Assembly: GCA_025617745.1 (NCBI GenBank)
Contig: CM046867.1
Span: 30,744,705-30,808,704, forward strand
Length of the DNA stretch: 64,000 bases
Source of the DNA: Heliocidaris erythrogramma
Taxonomy: Eukaryota > Echinodermata > Echinoidea > Camarodonta > Echinometridae
Reading direction: 5' to 3'
The position numbers and the translations under genes were made by a program. The notes under the pieces are model-generated. The model did no database searches, was not told where the DNA came from, and saw only the letters and a program-made list of their open reading frames with translations. Of this stretch, positions 46,246 through 57,787 are shown piece after piece. Every line of letters begins with the position of its first letter. The stretch's first letter is position 1.

Positions 46246-46599
46246 CTGTGACCATTCTCCTGAGATCTGGACTGCTCCTAGGAGGAGGACTGCCCCCAAT
46301 CAGTGGGGTCCCTGCCTGGGAGAGTACGGGCGAGGAGGGACTTGGTAGCTGAGAGTAGATACTGAAGAGGCTTGGAGATGGAGGGTTATAGGGGAACTTC
46401 TCTCTGCTCCCCTTAGAGCCAGGGGAGGTGGGGGAGGTCAAGGGGTCGTCGGTGGCTGATGCCGAGGGGCCGGTAGTGGACGAGGGTGTGCCAGTGCCGC
46501 TGGTGGCAGCAGATGTCGGGGTGCGTTTGCGCTGGTAGCGCCGGGGTGGAAGGTCGGTGAAGCTGTCTTCGGAATCGGTGGATGAGTCGCTGGAAAGAA
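46246..46599 (-). CDS. BLTP1: BLTP1 exon 17 of window (low-complexity linker)
   Basis: A 354-nt exon (acceptor CTTATAG, donor CAGGTGGGC). It is Ser/Thr/Pro-rich (for example SSDSSTDSEDSFTDLPPRR). The vertebrate protein also has a disordered linker at this place. Phase 1 on both sides. Confidence 0.85.
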
Positions 46600-47063
46600 C
46601 TATAAGGGATAACAACATGGATGTACAGTCAATTCATTTCTACTTTTGTGGATAATATTCAAACGAGTAAGAAAATCCATTCAACTTAAAGCGGGTTACC
46701 ATGCCAACTTAAACACAGGGGACCTAATTTCTTGTCATAGCCCCTAAATTGTTACTTAACACTGTTACTGAAACCAGCAGAAATACAAAAATAGAATACG
46801 AAAAATTTTGGATATTATTCTGCAAACTATATTCTCTTTTATGATAGTGTAATATAATTGCCACAACAAATCATTGGTTAATGTCTGCGCAAAGCTGGCT
46901 GTGTACATGTATGATTAAGAGAGACGTCTGCGCAAGCATCAATGCTAAAGTGTTTCTTCCACGGATATTCCATATGTTATGACGATTTAAGATACTTTTC
47001 ACCAACACAAACTATCAAATTCTCTTTAAAATACAACACCCAAAATGTTTAAAAATAGCTCAC

Positions 47064-47234
47064 TTGTTGAAGTGGCCTCATCCTCAGGACTGGACATGTC
47101 ATCCTTCTCCTCCTCTTCTCCAAAGAACAGTCTCTGGACGATGGTCTTACGATACCAAGCCTTAGGGAACGCAAGAACCTCAGTCAGTCGCCGCATGTCA
47201 TAACGGAAGGTAGCTGAGCCCACGTCACACATTA
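47064..47234 (-). CDS. BLTP1: BLTP1 exon 16 of window
   Basis: A 171-nt exon (acceptor TACCAG, donor CAAGTGAGC). It encodes RYDMRRLTEVLAFPKAWY followed by RKTIVQRLFFG, the strongest single match to vertebrate and insect BLTP1 here. The end is acidic and Ser/Thr-rich. Phase 1 on both sides. Confidence 0.96.
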
Positions 47235-47609
47235 CTGGTAAGGTTTGAAAAATCAAACAACAGGTATACAATTTTTAAAAATATTCATACATGTACATGT
47301 AGATCTTCCATCATACAAATAAGACTGACTTTAAGGATTGTAATGCTCTTTTTCAAATTCCTGACATCAAACACCAGATGAAATGCAACAAAAATGAACA
47401 GCGTGAACAGAAATTTTTTGCTCTTTCTGCTCATGTATACTTCTTGGGCTCAAATAAGATTTAAAAGTATTGAGCTAAACCACAAAATGTGGGCAATTGT
47501 CCCGAACAGGATAAGGGTAGAAGAAGAGGACACCCCCATCTAAACACACATGTTCACCAGCATTCTATGTGAAGCCTTATGACAACAAGAGAACAAGAGG
47601 ACAACTCAC

Positions 47610-47870
47610 TTGAGAACTTGTTCAGTGTAGCTGCAGCTTTCGAGCCTGTGATGGTTGCCGATGATACCGATGTGCTGTCCGATCTCAAAGACTCCCCCAA
47701 CCTGCATCTCTCATCCACGCCTCCAGTCAGGTTCTGGTCACTGGCGATGGTCGGCCGCAGTTTGTGCCGCTTCCTGGAGACGTTGACCCTAACAAAGGTC
47801 ACCTCCAGAGAGAGGGCATCCTTCCTTGCGCTCCCAGACGATAGCTTGGACGGATCATCGTGCGCATCAG
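47610..47870 (-). CDS. BLTP1: BLTP1 exon 15 of window
   Basis: A 261-nt exon (acceptor ATACAG, donor CAAGTGAGT). It encodes LSLEVTFVRVNVSRKR, the conserved strand after the HPYG segment, then a longer polar stretch. It ends in phase 1. Confidence 0.9.
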
Positions 47871-48416
47871 CTGTATTGAATGTCATGTAAAAATAATGAT
47901 TACACAGCAGTCGTTCTCAAAGCCCATGTACATGTACAATCTTGGTATTAAGGCCTTGACACTTTTAATCAGATATTTATGAGTTAATTTGATTACTAGC
48001 AAGATACTAACCACTCTATAAAGCTGCTGTGAAGTTTTTTTGCTCTTCATGTGGAACATTAAACTGACGAGGGGTGAAATATTATGTACGTGCAGGAATC
48101 ACATTTGAATTCTCTCGTGCGACGACTACACTGTAAAACACACATAGCTAGTGTGCAGAGTGTCTATAAAACGCTGTGAGGTTATTGCGAGGTGTGTTCC
48201 AGCACACAGCGGATCTCTTCTAGCCTCAATTTGAAGCTCCTTTCAGATATTTACACTAAAATTCATCTGAAGCACAGACAGAACATCTAAATATCCATTG
48301 TTCCTCATGTATCTTTTAATACATGAGGAACAATGTGAAGACATATCTAACAAGTTTCATTATAAGTTCCTCTTTGCTACCACAACTAGATAATACAAAA
48401 CAATACAACAACTGAC

Positions 48417-48620
48417 CAGACATGCTCATGTTGGATAGCATCTCTTCCACCAGTTTGCCACCATCCCTCCTGAACTGACCGCCGCCATAGGGATGGAAGA
48501 TGACCAGTGAGAAGTTGGAGAGAACGGCCGAGAGACTCATGTCTGCCTTGTTGGCTTCTTCCCGGATCTCCTCGCCCGAGAGGTGTTGGCTGCGACATCG
48601 GCTGAACGAGAGCTTGGACG
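48417..48620 (-). CDS. BLTP1: BLTP1 exon 14 of window
   Basis: A 204-nt exon (acceptor CGTTCAG, donor CTGGTCAGT). It encodes SAVLSNFSLVIFHPYGGG, matching the family's conserved FHPYG segment. A pyrimidine-rich tract (48,740-49,070 on the plus strand) lies in the upstream intron. It ends in phase 1. Confidence 0.92.
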
Positions 48621-48739
48621 CTGAACGTAAATGCAACGCAAGGCAACGTGTACATGGTAATCATTACAGGAAAGCTTATAATACACATTGCACATTCACA
48701 AGAAATGCCATTTTTTCCAACAACCTTCAAACCCGTTCT

Positions 48740-49070
48740 CTGCCAAACCATTCTCACCTCCCCATCAAACCCTCTAACCCCCTTCTCCCCCTCCAAACCA
48801 ATTTTCTTTGACTACAACTCCCATTTCCCTCTTTCCCTTGTCCCTTGTCCCTCTTCCCCCTTCCAATATCCTTAAGCTTTCCCTTCCTAATCCCCTTTAC
48901 CCCCTTCTCCAATGCCCTTCTTCCCTTCCAACCTCCTTTCCCTCCTCCCCCTTCCAAATCCTTCTCTCTCCCCATTCAAATCCACTTCTTCCCCCACCCC
49001 CTTCCTCCTTCAAACCCCCTTCTCTGAGACTCTACCTCCTTCCACTTTCCAACCCATTTCGTAAGTGTCA
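48740..49070. repeat. Pyrimidine-rich tract with CCCCCTTCTCC-type repeats
   Basis: On the plus strand nearly all C/T with interspersed CCAA; roughly 30-bp imperfect repeats recur. Low-complexity open frames here are not genes. The minus strand is correspondingly purine-rich in the BLTP1 pre-mRNA. Confidence 0.8.
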
Positions 49071-49400
49071 CACGACACAGTAACTGCCTAAATAACCAAT
49101 TTTTCTACAAATGCTGTACCAAAATAAAAGGATATCAACATACAGTACATGAAGTGCACCTCAAATTTCTGTATCTTATAAGATATAAGCAAGTACTGTA
49201 TGCAACAGCATTCCTCTTTCACGCAGTTTACCATGTCATGAGTGAACAGGGCCCTATTTCATAAACCTTGTCATCAATGACAAGTTGCAATAACTGTTAT
49301 AAGCTACTGAAATCCTTGCATCTGATTGGCTGAGAGCAGATTTGTTCGTAAAAATCACAGACAGGACACTTGATGAAACGCCCACCAGGCCTTTACTCAC

Positions 49401-49563
49401 CCGACAGATCATCCTTGGCATCCTGGAAGTCTGTACCACTCCGATCGGCTCCTGTACCACTCCGATCAGCTCCTGTCACATCTCCAGAGTATCCGGACGT
49501 CTGCTGCCCACCTCTGGACGAGAAGGCAAATTCCACGCAGGGAAGCTGGAGGAGACACTCCAC
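49401..49563 (-). CDS. BLTP1: BLTP1 exon 13 of window
   Basis: A 163-nt exon (acceptor TATCCAG, donor CGGGTGAGT). It encodes VECLLQLPCVEFAFSSRGG, a conserved strand pair, followed by a polar tail in which a GADRSGT-like unit is duplicated in frame by an 18-bp tandem repeat. It ends in phase 1. Confidence 0.92.
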
Positions 49564-50097
49564 CTGGATAAGAATTAGAAATAAGATTTACAAAGTACAT
49601 TTAATAAATGATAATTACAATTACAAACATGAATTCCAGTCATGATTGCTTATGCATGAACATACGGTACACAATAAGGAATATGATGACGAGAAGAACA
49701 GTTTGGCCCTTGTTTTTTTGTTGTATGATATTTTGGGGGCAAATTTCTTATGCTTGTGATTTTTCCCCATTTTTTTTTTTCAAAATGAGTTGTCAAAGTT
49801 GGGGTGCGGCCTGTACGGCGATGCGGCCTTTAGGCCGGAAAATACGGTATCCTTTATTTCCTTCATACTCCTAAACTGTTGACCTATTGAATGCCAGATA
49901 AAGTTCTTTGAGGTTGATTTTATACTTTCTGGCAGTCTACAAATTATTTTTTCAGGTGATTGGCACACTTAAGACCCAAATGCACTCTTCATGAAACAGA
50001 AGTGGGCAAGTCAGAGTAATTAGTGATGAAGTTCACTTTTTCCCCCCAGGCATAGGTGATGCCAAATACATAACCATAGTGATTTCAAAGATGATAC

Positions 50098-50255
50098 CTT
50101 AGAAGCTGGCAGGCAGCTCAGGTGTACCAAGGAAGGATCCATGCAGACGTAGACCACAACGTCCACTGGGAAGGTAGTGTAATCCAGGGAGGAGGAAGAC
50201 ACCAGGGAGTTGGCCGATGCCTCAAGATTGGTAGGGTTCACCGCGTCGAGGTTTT
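50098..50255 (-). CDS. BLTP1: BLTP1 exon 12 of window
   Basis: A 158-nt exon (acceptor TCTGCAG, donor AAGGTATC). It encodes FPVDVVVYVCMDPS and VHLSCLPASK, matching the family's FPVDV...SCQP region. It ends in phase 0. Confidence 0.92.
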
Positions 50256-50800
50256 CTGCAGAAGTGAGATGGATTTAAAGAGAAGGGCGAGTTCGGGTCA
50301 AGATGATAATTTGTGAGCTATTCCGGCTCCCTTTATGTGAGTTTGGAAGAATATCATAGAAGAAATGTCCCCTGAAAAGGATTGCTCTTCAAATGCCCTC
50401 ATATTCAAAATATGACAAGAAATAGCTGAAATGTTTGGGCCGAGCATTCATGCCACATTTGCGTGTAGTCCCATATACACATTTCTGTGTGCAGAGCATG
50501 TGACTTTGGTGATTCCTTACAGCATACACAAATTCTTATGTGTTATATAATCAACCTTTCCCAATTGCTCTGAGACAGTTTCTTTCACAATTCAATCTCA
50601 TGACCAGAACTCAACTTTATCTTTAAATGCTACAGGTGTGTGTAGTCCCCATATACATTGTACCTATTATTTCACCGCATGCAATTTTCAGGAAGATTGA
50701 GTAAATGATTTTGAAGAATAAGAAACCTCACAATACCTAATTACCAAACAATTTAACATAGTTTCTTTCACAATGCAATCACATGACTGGAACTTCATAC

Positions 50801-50897
50801 CTGATGATGGGCTGGCCAGCATCATTCCAATATTGGATGGAATCGTCTCCAGGGCTTGCTCCAAGAAATCAAGAAGACTGGTCGTCACAACAATTTC
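50801..50897 (-). CDS. BLTP1: BLTP1 exon 11 of window
   Basis: A 97-nt exon (acceptor AATTCAG, donor CAGGTATG). It encodes SLLDFLEQALETIP, one of the clearest family signatures in the window. It ends in phase 1. Confidence 0.93.
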
Positions 50898-51343
50898 CTG
50901 AATTTAAAAATGGAAAACAGAGATCTTAGTTGTTGAGCGGGTTGGACGTCATCTGCTCCAACAACAACTGCTGAAATTACTAAACATACATTTTTTCCTA
51001 CATACTGTAGCAGATCACGATTTCTTTTCTTGGAAGACATCTATGATCATGCCATCCATAATATATCATGACGATAGCCACAAGGTAAAAGGTACCTCCG
51101 AGAATTCATATTTTAGTGTACAACAAATGGAAGAGTCGCCCTTAAATATGTCACAATAAACTGACCAAGTTGCCAATTTGAGATTCACATTGATTTAGCG
51201 ATCTTATTTTTCCAAACTTCATAACTATTTAATTATTTGTACAATTTCTTTCAAACTTTCACCATTATGTTTCTCTTATTTTTCTTTCGCATAACCTTGT
51301 TATTAAAAAGGCTGGACTGCCCTAGGAGAGACCATAAACTAAC

Positions 51344-51532
51344 CTCAGCAGGGGTGAGTAGCCTTGCCCAACAGAAGAGGGTGCCCCTCCTGGATCCATT
51401 CTTCTTCTCTACCCCTCCTCCTCCTCCTCCTTCAGATGTAGAGAGGTTCTGACGAGGTGTAGACTGCATGGAGGGACCTGCTGCATCTGTGTTGGGATCT
51501 TGCTTGTTCTCTGGCTCCGACTGATATTCAAC
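51344..51532 (-). CDS. BLTP1: BLTP1 exon 10 of window
   Basis: A 189-nt exon (acceptor CCTACAG, donor GAGGTTAGT). It begins VEYQSEPENKQDP, carries a glycine run encoded by GGA repeats, and ends TLFCWARLLTPAE. Phase 0 on both sides, so the exon could be skipped in frame. An upstream repeat fragment (about 51,120-51,320) lies close to its donor side. Confidence 0.84.
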
Positions 51533-51954
51533 CTGTAGGAGAAGTGCAAATTTGACTTTTCTTAGTGTTTCTTAATCATTAAAGTATCTAATGATCATTT
51601 GATATACTTATAATTTTTGTATCACGTAATTGTTTGCGCAGGACCCCTTTGTAAAACAGTGTATTAACAACTGACAAGACCACTTTCTGTAAACGAACAA
51701 ACATGTTAAAGTTTTGACCCAATTTGTGCCACCATGTTTTAAAAACAATTGTCATAAATTTAATTTCAAGAGTTAAATCTTGACTGAAAATGCTTGTAAT
51801 ACTGTTAAATTGGGCACAAAACATATTCCACTGAGGTTACTTGTGTCTGTTTCAGGAAGAGTGAATAGCAATTCTTAGTCTGAACACATGGTTCAAAACT
51901 ACAATTCTAGGGTAGGATACACAGCCCTTGGCATGGGAGAGGTTACTCACATAC

Positions 51955-52147
51955 CTTTACATCAACAGCTGGCAGGTTGAAGAGGGCAAATCCCTGAGAC
52001 GTCAACATAGAGGGCAGCGCAGTCTTGAGTTTTATTCCAGAGGTAGAGGAGGATGAGGCAGAGGAGAGTTGAGACTTCATGCCAGGCTTGCGTGATGGAG
52101 ACGATTCCGTGGAATTCCATGGTCTGCGTGCTTCTTGCTTCAGAGCC
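51955..52147 (-). CDS. BLTP1: BLTP1 exon 9 of window
   Basis: A 193-nt exon (acceptor ATAAAG, donor AAAGGTATG). It contains a serine-rich stretch and then QGFALFNLPAVDVK, the start of a beta-strand segment continued in the next exon. It ends in phase 0. Confidence 0.85.
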
Positions 52148-52687
52148 CTTTATGAGAAGACAGGAATGAAGAGAGAGACGGGAAAGAATACGAAATAAGA
52201 CATGGGGAGCATTTCATCAAGTGTTTTGTCAGTGATTTTTATTGACAAATTTGCTCTCAGCCAATCAGATGCAAGGATTTCAGTAGCTTATAACAGTTGT
52301 CGGTAAAAATCACTGACACAACGCTTGATGAAACGCTCCCATGGTGTATTCATGAGATGGGGTGAAGACTGCACATCAAGTGTGACGTAGAGTTATATGT
52401 CTGTGACCCCAAAGACTGAACATGAAAATGAGCAATAAAATATGTTTGTATTGCTGTAATGATCAAATAATAAGAAAGTTATCAATGTTTGGAAGTTAAA
52501 ATCACCATGAAATGTATGTGAATCTCAAATTGGTGAATGGGTCATATGACTGTGACAGTATTTTATCGGATATTATTCAAATTTCTGTTTTCCTAATTTT
52601 TCTGCTTTCCTTTAATAGCAACTTTTTACAGTGTTTTGATTGCTCTTTGAAAGGAAGTTCCAGTAAATCACCGAAGAGATCCCTTAC

Positions 52688-52924
52688 TCTGGTATCAAAT
52701 GATCACCAGGTCCTCCTGTAGGTGGCCCAGGTCTATGACAGTGCAGGGTCAGCTTGCCACTGTCAATGAAGATGCTAACATCCAGGTGAAGCTGAAGCTC
52801 CGGTTCGGGCGCAACGGACCTGGCAGGAGAAGTGGCACTGCTGACATGGTCCCTGGCTGCGCTGGATCGACTCAGGACCGCAGAGGGAGCTGCTCCTTCT
52901 TTCCCACGAAGTGTGCTGGAAATG
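52688..52924 (-). CDS. BLTP1: BLTP1 exon 8 of window
   Basis: A 237-nt exon (acceptor CTATAG, donor AGAGTAAGG). A Ser/Ala-rich first half is followed by QLHLDVSIFIDSGKLTLH, which matches the conserved FIDSGK motif of the family. It ends in phase 2. Confidence 0.88.
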
Positions 52925-53412
52925 CTATAGGGATTGAAAGGTGAGATGAGCAAATCAATTAGATTTTATGTATTTTAAAGTGATAATGTACTTTGTGCAA
53001 TTTCTTGCGATTATCATGATCATTATTACTATGAATTCTGAGTCACCTGAGACGAGAAAATTGAACTTAATCACTATAACCTTTGAGTCTCTCCTCCTGA
53101 TATAACTGATTGGGATATGCAGGTGTACCACTACAGCAAGGCCTTCCCTATCCTTTTACAAAGAGTGCAGTGGATTTGTAGGTACCGACTCTCTTACAGA
53201 CAGGGCCTCCTTTTAACATCCCATCCTAGGGACAGAGTGTTTTCTACTGTAACCTAGTCAGTGTCTATGGAACAGGAGCACATTAACCTGGAGAGTTGGA
53301 GGTTCCTAAATAAGTCTTTTGGGGGAGGATTAATGATGCTGCAGGGATTAGAACTCATACATGTATGTAGCAGAATGCAGCACATTTATAGAAGGTAGAG
53401 AGGACTTCATAC

Positions 53413-53576
53413 CTTCCATCTGCGTCATCCATTCCAGAAGGTCCATTGTACTTCTCCTCCTCTTCCTCCTCCTCTTCTTCTTCCTCCGTGTCACTGCCAT
53501 CTAGGTCTCTGGACATGGGTGTGGAATGAAGTGTCAGGCGCCTACGGATGCTCTTCCTACTCTGTCGAATCTCCTC
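53413..53576 (-). CDS. BLTP1: BLTP1 exon 7 of window
   Basis: A 164-nt exon (acceptor GGAACAG, donor GAAGGTATG). It encodes EEIRQSRKSIRRRL followed by a run of 11 glutamates (GAG/GAA triplets, a microsatellite-like coding tract) and YNGPSGMDDADG. It ends in phase 2. Confidence 0.82.
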
Positions 53577-54178
53577 CTGTTCCACAAGCACAAGCAGCAA
53601 AGAAATTTTGCCATATTCATAAAACTAGCAATTGCCTACATAAATGCAAATACAGTAGTCCTATTCATCATGTGCGACGAGTGGGCAACTTATGCAATGG
53701 CAGATACTTGAGGCATTTGTATGGTCAAAAAAGTTTTTCATTCCCATTCATATCCAAAAGAGTGATTTGAACATGCTGCCATGAAACTTGTATTATAGTT
53801 AAGTTGTATTTTCAATGCTTTACTAGTAATAGACCGCTTCGGTAATGACTATGCAAATTTTATGCACACCTTTCAAACAAAGGTTGTTCTTGACAACCTG
53901 CAAGCTTGCCGGACATAGCAACAAATAATGTATGCAATCTGGATTCCAAGCATTGAGGCTCACTTATAAAAAGCAGGTTCATGGAATAGCTCATCACTAG
54001 GTGCTCAGAGAATATATGTGCATAAATTTGTATACATTACAGAAGTGGTCTATTGCAGAAAAATGTAAGCTATCGAATATGCTGATCATCTCTGATAAAT
54101 AAGAGCTACACTGTAAGTAAAAGCCAAGCTACCATGAGAGGATCTATAAAAAAAGAAACCAAGCAAAAGTAGTATTAC

Positions 54179-54473
54179 CTGGATTCGCGTAGGATCACCA
54201 ATGGTAGCGTTGAGGTCTAAGGGGGTCATACCAGTCTCCAGACCCATTCCAAGGCGAGACATGCCCCCCTGCCGGACATCTGTTGCCCAGGCCATGGGGG
54301 AAGCTTCGGGTGTGGTCGGTGACGGGGTGTGGAGAGGGAGGACAAAAGACACCCTGGATGGGGGATCAGGGTACAGGGTGGCACGGGTGTTCTTTGGAGT
54401 CTTCATGGAGGAGGGCGTGTCATAGAGGCTGTGCTGGTGCTGGTAGTCACCGTCGTAAGGCGTCATTGGAAAC
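54179..54473 (-). CDS. BLTP1: BLTP1 exon 6 of window
   Basis: A 295-nt exon (acceptor TGTGTAG, donor CCAGGTAAT). It begins FPMTPYDGDYQHQHSLYDTP and is rich in Pro, Ser and Thr, so it is probably a flexible linker. It ends TRIQ in phase 0. Confidence 0.82.
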
Positions 54474-54511
54474 CTACACAATATAAGCACAGTTATAAAT
54501 AATTACAAATA

Positions 54512-54676
54512 GTCACACCTCCTTTAGTGACCACCTGGACAGAAAGACCACCTGTCTGTAAAGATTACATTTTTTGTTTTCCTCGAAACACGTCTGGGAG
54601 AAAATAGTGACCATCGGCCTATAAAGAACGCTTTTGTATCTCCTTTAGGTGGTCTTTCTATACAGGTTTGACTGTA
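54512..54676. repeat. Dispersed hairpin repeat (CTATAAAGACC family), copy 3
   Basis: The most diverged of the three copies: it starts near GTGACCACCTGG and ends GGTGGTCTTTCTATACAGG. It lies in a short BLTP1 intron next to the candidate cassette exon. Confidence 0.7.
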
Positions 54677-54818
54677 CACCAAAACACACGCATACACTAA
54701 ACATGCAGGGAACATATGAAGTTATTAACATAGTGTACAACACTTTTTACTGACTGAAACAACAAAAGAAATGTGTATCTGATATATTGCATCTTCCTAA
54801 CGGCCCTGTCAAACTTAC

Positions 54819-54862
54819 CCGGATCATCCAGTAGTCGCACCCTGGACTCCCTGGGGGTCTGG
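54819..54862 (-). other. Candidate 44-nt cassette (poison) exon in BLTP1
   Basis: This 44-nt segment has a TTGTAG acceptor and a near-consensus donor (GGGTAAGT). It reads TQTPRESRVRLLDDP when joined to the upstream exon. Its length is not a multiple of three, so including it puts the next exon into a frame with a stop within about three codons; skipping it keeps the frame. It is therefore either a rarely used frame-breaking exon or a chance arrangement. The bases on its 5' side are a three-fold 20-bp repeat (about 54,860-54,920), each copy carrying a TGTAG. Confidence 0.4.
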
Positions 54863-55224
54863 CTACAATGTACATGTATTGGCTACAACGTACATGTATT
54901 GGCTACAACATACATGTATGGTCACTGAATGCATTTATTCCCTGTCACCTTACTGTTTCATTCAATAAGGCAAAAGGGAGAAAAAAAAGATATCTGTACA
55001 TAACAAAGGCCCATATGAAATGGACCTTGTGGCAGATTAGCCTTGTCCTAAACAAGTTATCCAAGAAAGTCTACTACTACTACTACTACTACTGACAGCA
55101 TACTCACTTATCTGTATATTACAATGTGAGATGTAATTTGCTTATGTCATTCTCTTTTGCAACGGCCATTTTCATCATGCAGTGTACCAAGTCAACTACA
55201 AACAAGGCTTTATTTGTTACTCAC

Positions 55225-55331
55225 GTTGACTGCCTGACGTAGGATGTGTGTCGTTCTTTCTGAGTACGAGCTAAGACACTACCCTGAGGCTTTACACTCT
55301 TCCTACGGTTGGACTTGTCTCGGCCAGACAC
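55225..55331 (-). CDS. BLTP1: BLTP1 exon 5 of window
   Basis: A 107-nt exon (acceptor CCTAG, donor AACGTGAGT). It encodes a very basic, Arg/Lys/Ser-rich linker (SGRDKSNRRKS..., then QKERHTSYVRQS). It ends in phase 2 (AC). Joined directly to the 54179-54473 exon the frame continues without interruption. Confidence 0.75.
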
Positions 55332-55874
55332 CTAGGCAGCAGAGAGGTATAAAAACATTCATGAGTTCTGCTAATGATCAAACATTAATTTGTTTCAAAA
55401 GCCAATGAAATTATCACCATGGGAGCAGGTTCAAGACAAGCAGAAACAAAAAGGTTATCACATTTTTATGTCTTTTGGGTTGGGAATTAAAAGGGACACA
55501 TTTTTGGTGTTTTAAACTTAACCCCTACCATGCCGTGGGCGGCAAATCCCGCCCAAAAATTTGAGAGTTGAACATTTTGTTTAGGCTCAGAATGGCTAGA
55601 AAATTGTTGATATATATAGAAACTTGTGCCATCAATATAATATTCCTTCCTATGCAATATATAACTTTGCCCAGTTTGCTCAAGAAAATATGCATTGACA
55701 GTTAATATCTAACTCTTGAAAGTTTGTTTTTGACAATTCCTCAAAAATCTGGTGGCATGGAATGGGTTAATTGGTTATAATTGGGTTTCGAAAGAGCGGG
55801 GGGCATGGGCCAGTTGTGCCATTCTAACTCTTCCAGTCTAAAAGTAGATGTACTGTACATGTATGTAAGCTTAC

Positions 55875-55998
55875 TTTCATGCCCTGAGCCTTGAGCTTTT
55901 TCCTGATGTCTCGTCTGAAATCCTTAAAGACGGCCGTCTCCATCTGCCTCAGTTTATCTGCTTCCTCAGCAATGGTGCCACTCTTGGCTCCTAATGTT
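55875..55998 (-). CDS. BLTP1: BLTP1 exon 4 of window
   Basis: A 124-nt exon (acceptor TTTCAG, donor AAAGTAAGC). It encodes METAVFKDFRRDIRKKL, matching the conserved helical segment that follows the SDLR motif in the family. It ends in phase 0. Confidence 0.88.
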
Positions 55999-56510
55999 CT
56001 GAAAGTTTCAAAGGATGAGATGTGTTTAAGCACACTCTCCTTTGCAACAAAAGACAGCCACCTGTCTGCTTTTTTGCTAGATTGTATGAAAACTATAATT
56101 GTATAGTACAAAGATTTGTGCAAAAAGTGTGAAATTGATACCTGTCTATTGGAACTTCTTGCAAAGTGTAATTGGAGCATATCCATAAAACTAGCAAATA
56201 TTCTCTCAATTGCCTTTTGTAGGCTTTTACTTGTACATGTACCTTCATTTTTGAAAATTAATTTTAGATGGCATTGGAGCAATCGCAGCCCTGAGTGCAG
56301 GGAACATCTTCCTCAAACATGGCTCTGAGTTGAGGCTTATACTATAGAGATAGAGTGGTATCTAAGCTAATGAACTCTTGCCTAACATGGAAAAATCTTT
56401 AAACATCCCAATATATGACAGCTCCCAGGAGATGGAGATTCAATTAGTAATAGAAATTGAATACAAAGCACTCGTCACCAGAAAATGTATTGTACATTCA
56501 GTGTTCTTAC

Positions 56511-56629
56511 CTAAGATCACTGACCACCTTGGCCTGTTCATTGATCTCCTGCATGATTGCCTTTGATTTCCGTCTTTCGTCGTTTTGGTCCACCTTCAGA
56601 GTTGTCGGTCTCTTCAGAGGGGTCACTTC
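56511..56629 (-). CDS. BLTP1: BLTP1 exon 3 of window
   Basis: A 119-nt exon (acceptor TTATTAG, donor TTAGGTAAG). It encodes a charged helix-like segment ending QAKVVSDLR, a stretch I recognise from vertebrate BLTP1. It ends in phase 2, and the next exon supplies the last base of an Arg codon. Confidence 0.88.
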
Positions 56630-56983
56630 CTAATAAAAAGAAAGAGTATTGTATACATAAAGAGTTGGTTCCAGAATGTGCTACATCGATTTTTTTAAAA
56701 TCAAAATTGATTTTTTATTTGGGCATGATTGTACTAATTACTTTATGTACTTGTACATACATTGACACATCACAAAATATGCTTTTCCTAGGGAAGGTAA
56801 CAACACCTGTTCATAAAAAATAGTTTAGTTCCTAGACATGCTACTCTACTTTCATTTTAGTTTAGTTCTAGAACATCTTACATCCATAAAACAATGTTCA
56901 ACTACGAGAACTGAGCAATCACAGAGCAGAACAATATGTATTAATGATTGCACACTGACTACCATCAATTCTTGGTCACTTAC

Positions 56984-57195
56984 TTGATCAGAGAGGACAT
57001 CGGTCGAGCTGACCTCCTGTTGTTCGTTGACCGATGTGAGGTCAGCGATGTCATCGTCAGCTCCCGTCAGAGAGGTCAGCGTGTTGGCCAAGGCGGTCAG
57101 CTGATGACCGATGGAGGGATCAAACTGGACATCAATGCCTTCCATCCGCCACTTGAAGTTCAGCCTCCACTGACCAATGGTCACACGGTGAAACT
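56984..57195 (-). CDS. BLTP1: BLTP1 exon 2 of window
   Basis: A 212-nt exon (acceptor CTGAAG, donor CAAGTAAGT). It reads EFHRVTIGQWRLNFKW and later GHQLTALANTLTSLTG, then an acidic, serine-rich tail. The alternating hydrophobic pattern fits the beta-strand-rich family body. The previous intron is phase 1 and the next is phase 0. Confidence 0.85.
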
Positions 57196-57787
57196 CTTCA
57201 GGGGGCGAAAAGAATGCAACAAATTAGCAAAGTCAGACTGAAAAATGCCTACCCTGAAATTACCCAACATGGATCGGTACACATGGGACAATGTTGCTGG
57301 TATAAACGCACTTGGCCTGGACATAGTCCTAACTTTTCATGGAATACCTTGTTATTTTGCTCATTACTCGGCAAATACACATTTTATTCTCTCTAGAACC
57401 ATTTGGCTGATACTTTTTATTTACACATATGATTACATGCTGAGGGTTTTTTTTTTTTTATTCTGTTAGAATTCATTTTTTATATTTACCACGGTCCTGT
57501 CTTACAAAAAGTTGCAATTGATTCAAATTGATTGCAAGTCCTACAATAAATTGCGACTTTACAATCTCCAACATGCATCTTTTCAATACACAGTTGCGAT
57601 CGACTTTAGGTTTCGATTGATTCAAATCAACTGCAACTAATATAAGATGGAGCCCATAACTCAAGATTATATATAATATCACAGAGCATGCTCAAGTTTG
57701 TTGTATCTGTTAAAATAAACATAATTAGTTCACAGTTTGTGAACAAATAAGTACAATCTATCATATCATATTGAACCATTCTCTCAC

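Larger units (their letters stand above)
44270..57787 (-). other. Compact introns of the upstream BLTP1 part
   Basis: Introns here measure about 350-780 bp. Notable contents: a pyrimidine tract (48,740-49,070), repeat-family fragments near 51,120-51,320 and 52,430-52,630, GCATTTCATCAAG-like inverted segments near 49,255-49,380 and 52,205-52,340, a hairpin repeat (54,512-54,676), a 20-bp triplicated motif (54,860-54,920) and a TAC microsatellite (55,070-55,093). No other genes. Confidence 0.65.

Noticed and set aside
48386-49083. Open frames in the C/T-rich tract
   Set aside because: Low-complexity Pro/Ser/Leu or Gly/Lys/Arg frames with no conservation, inside a short intron.
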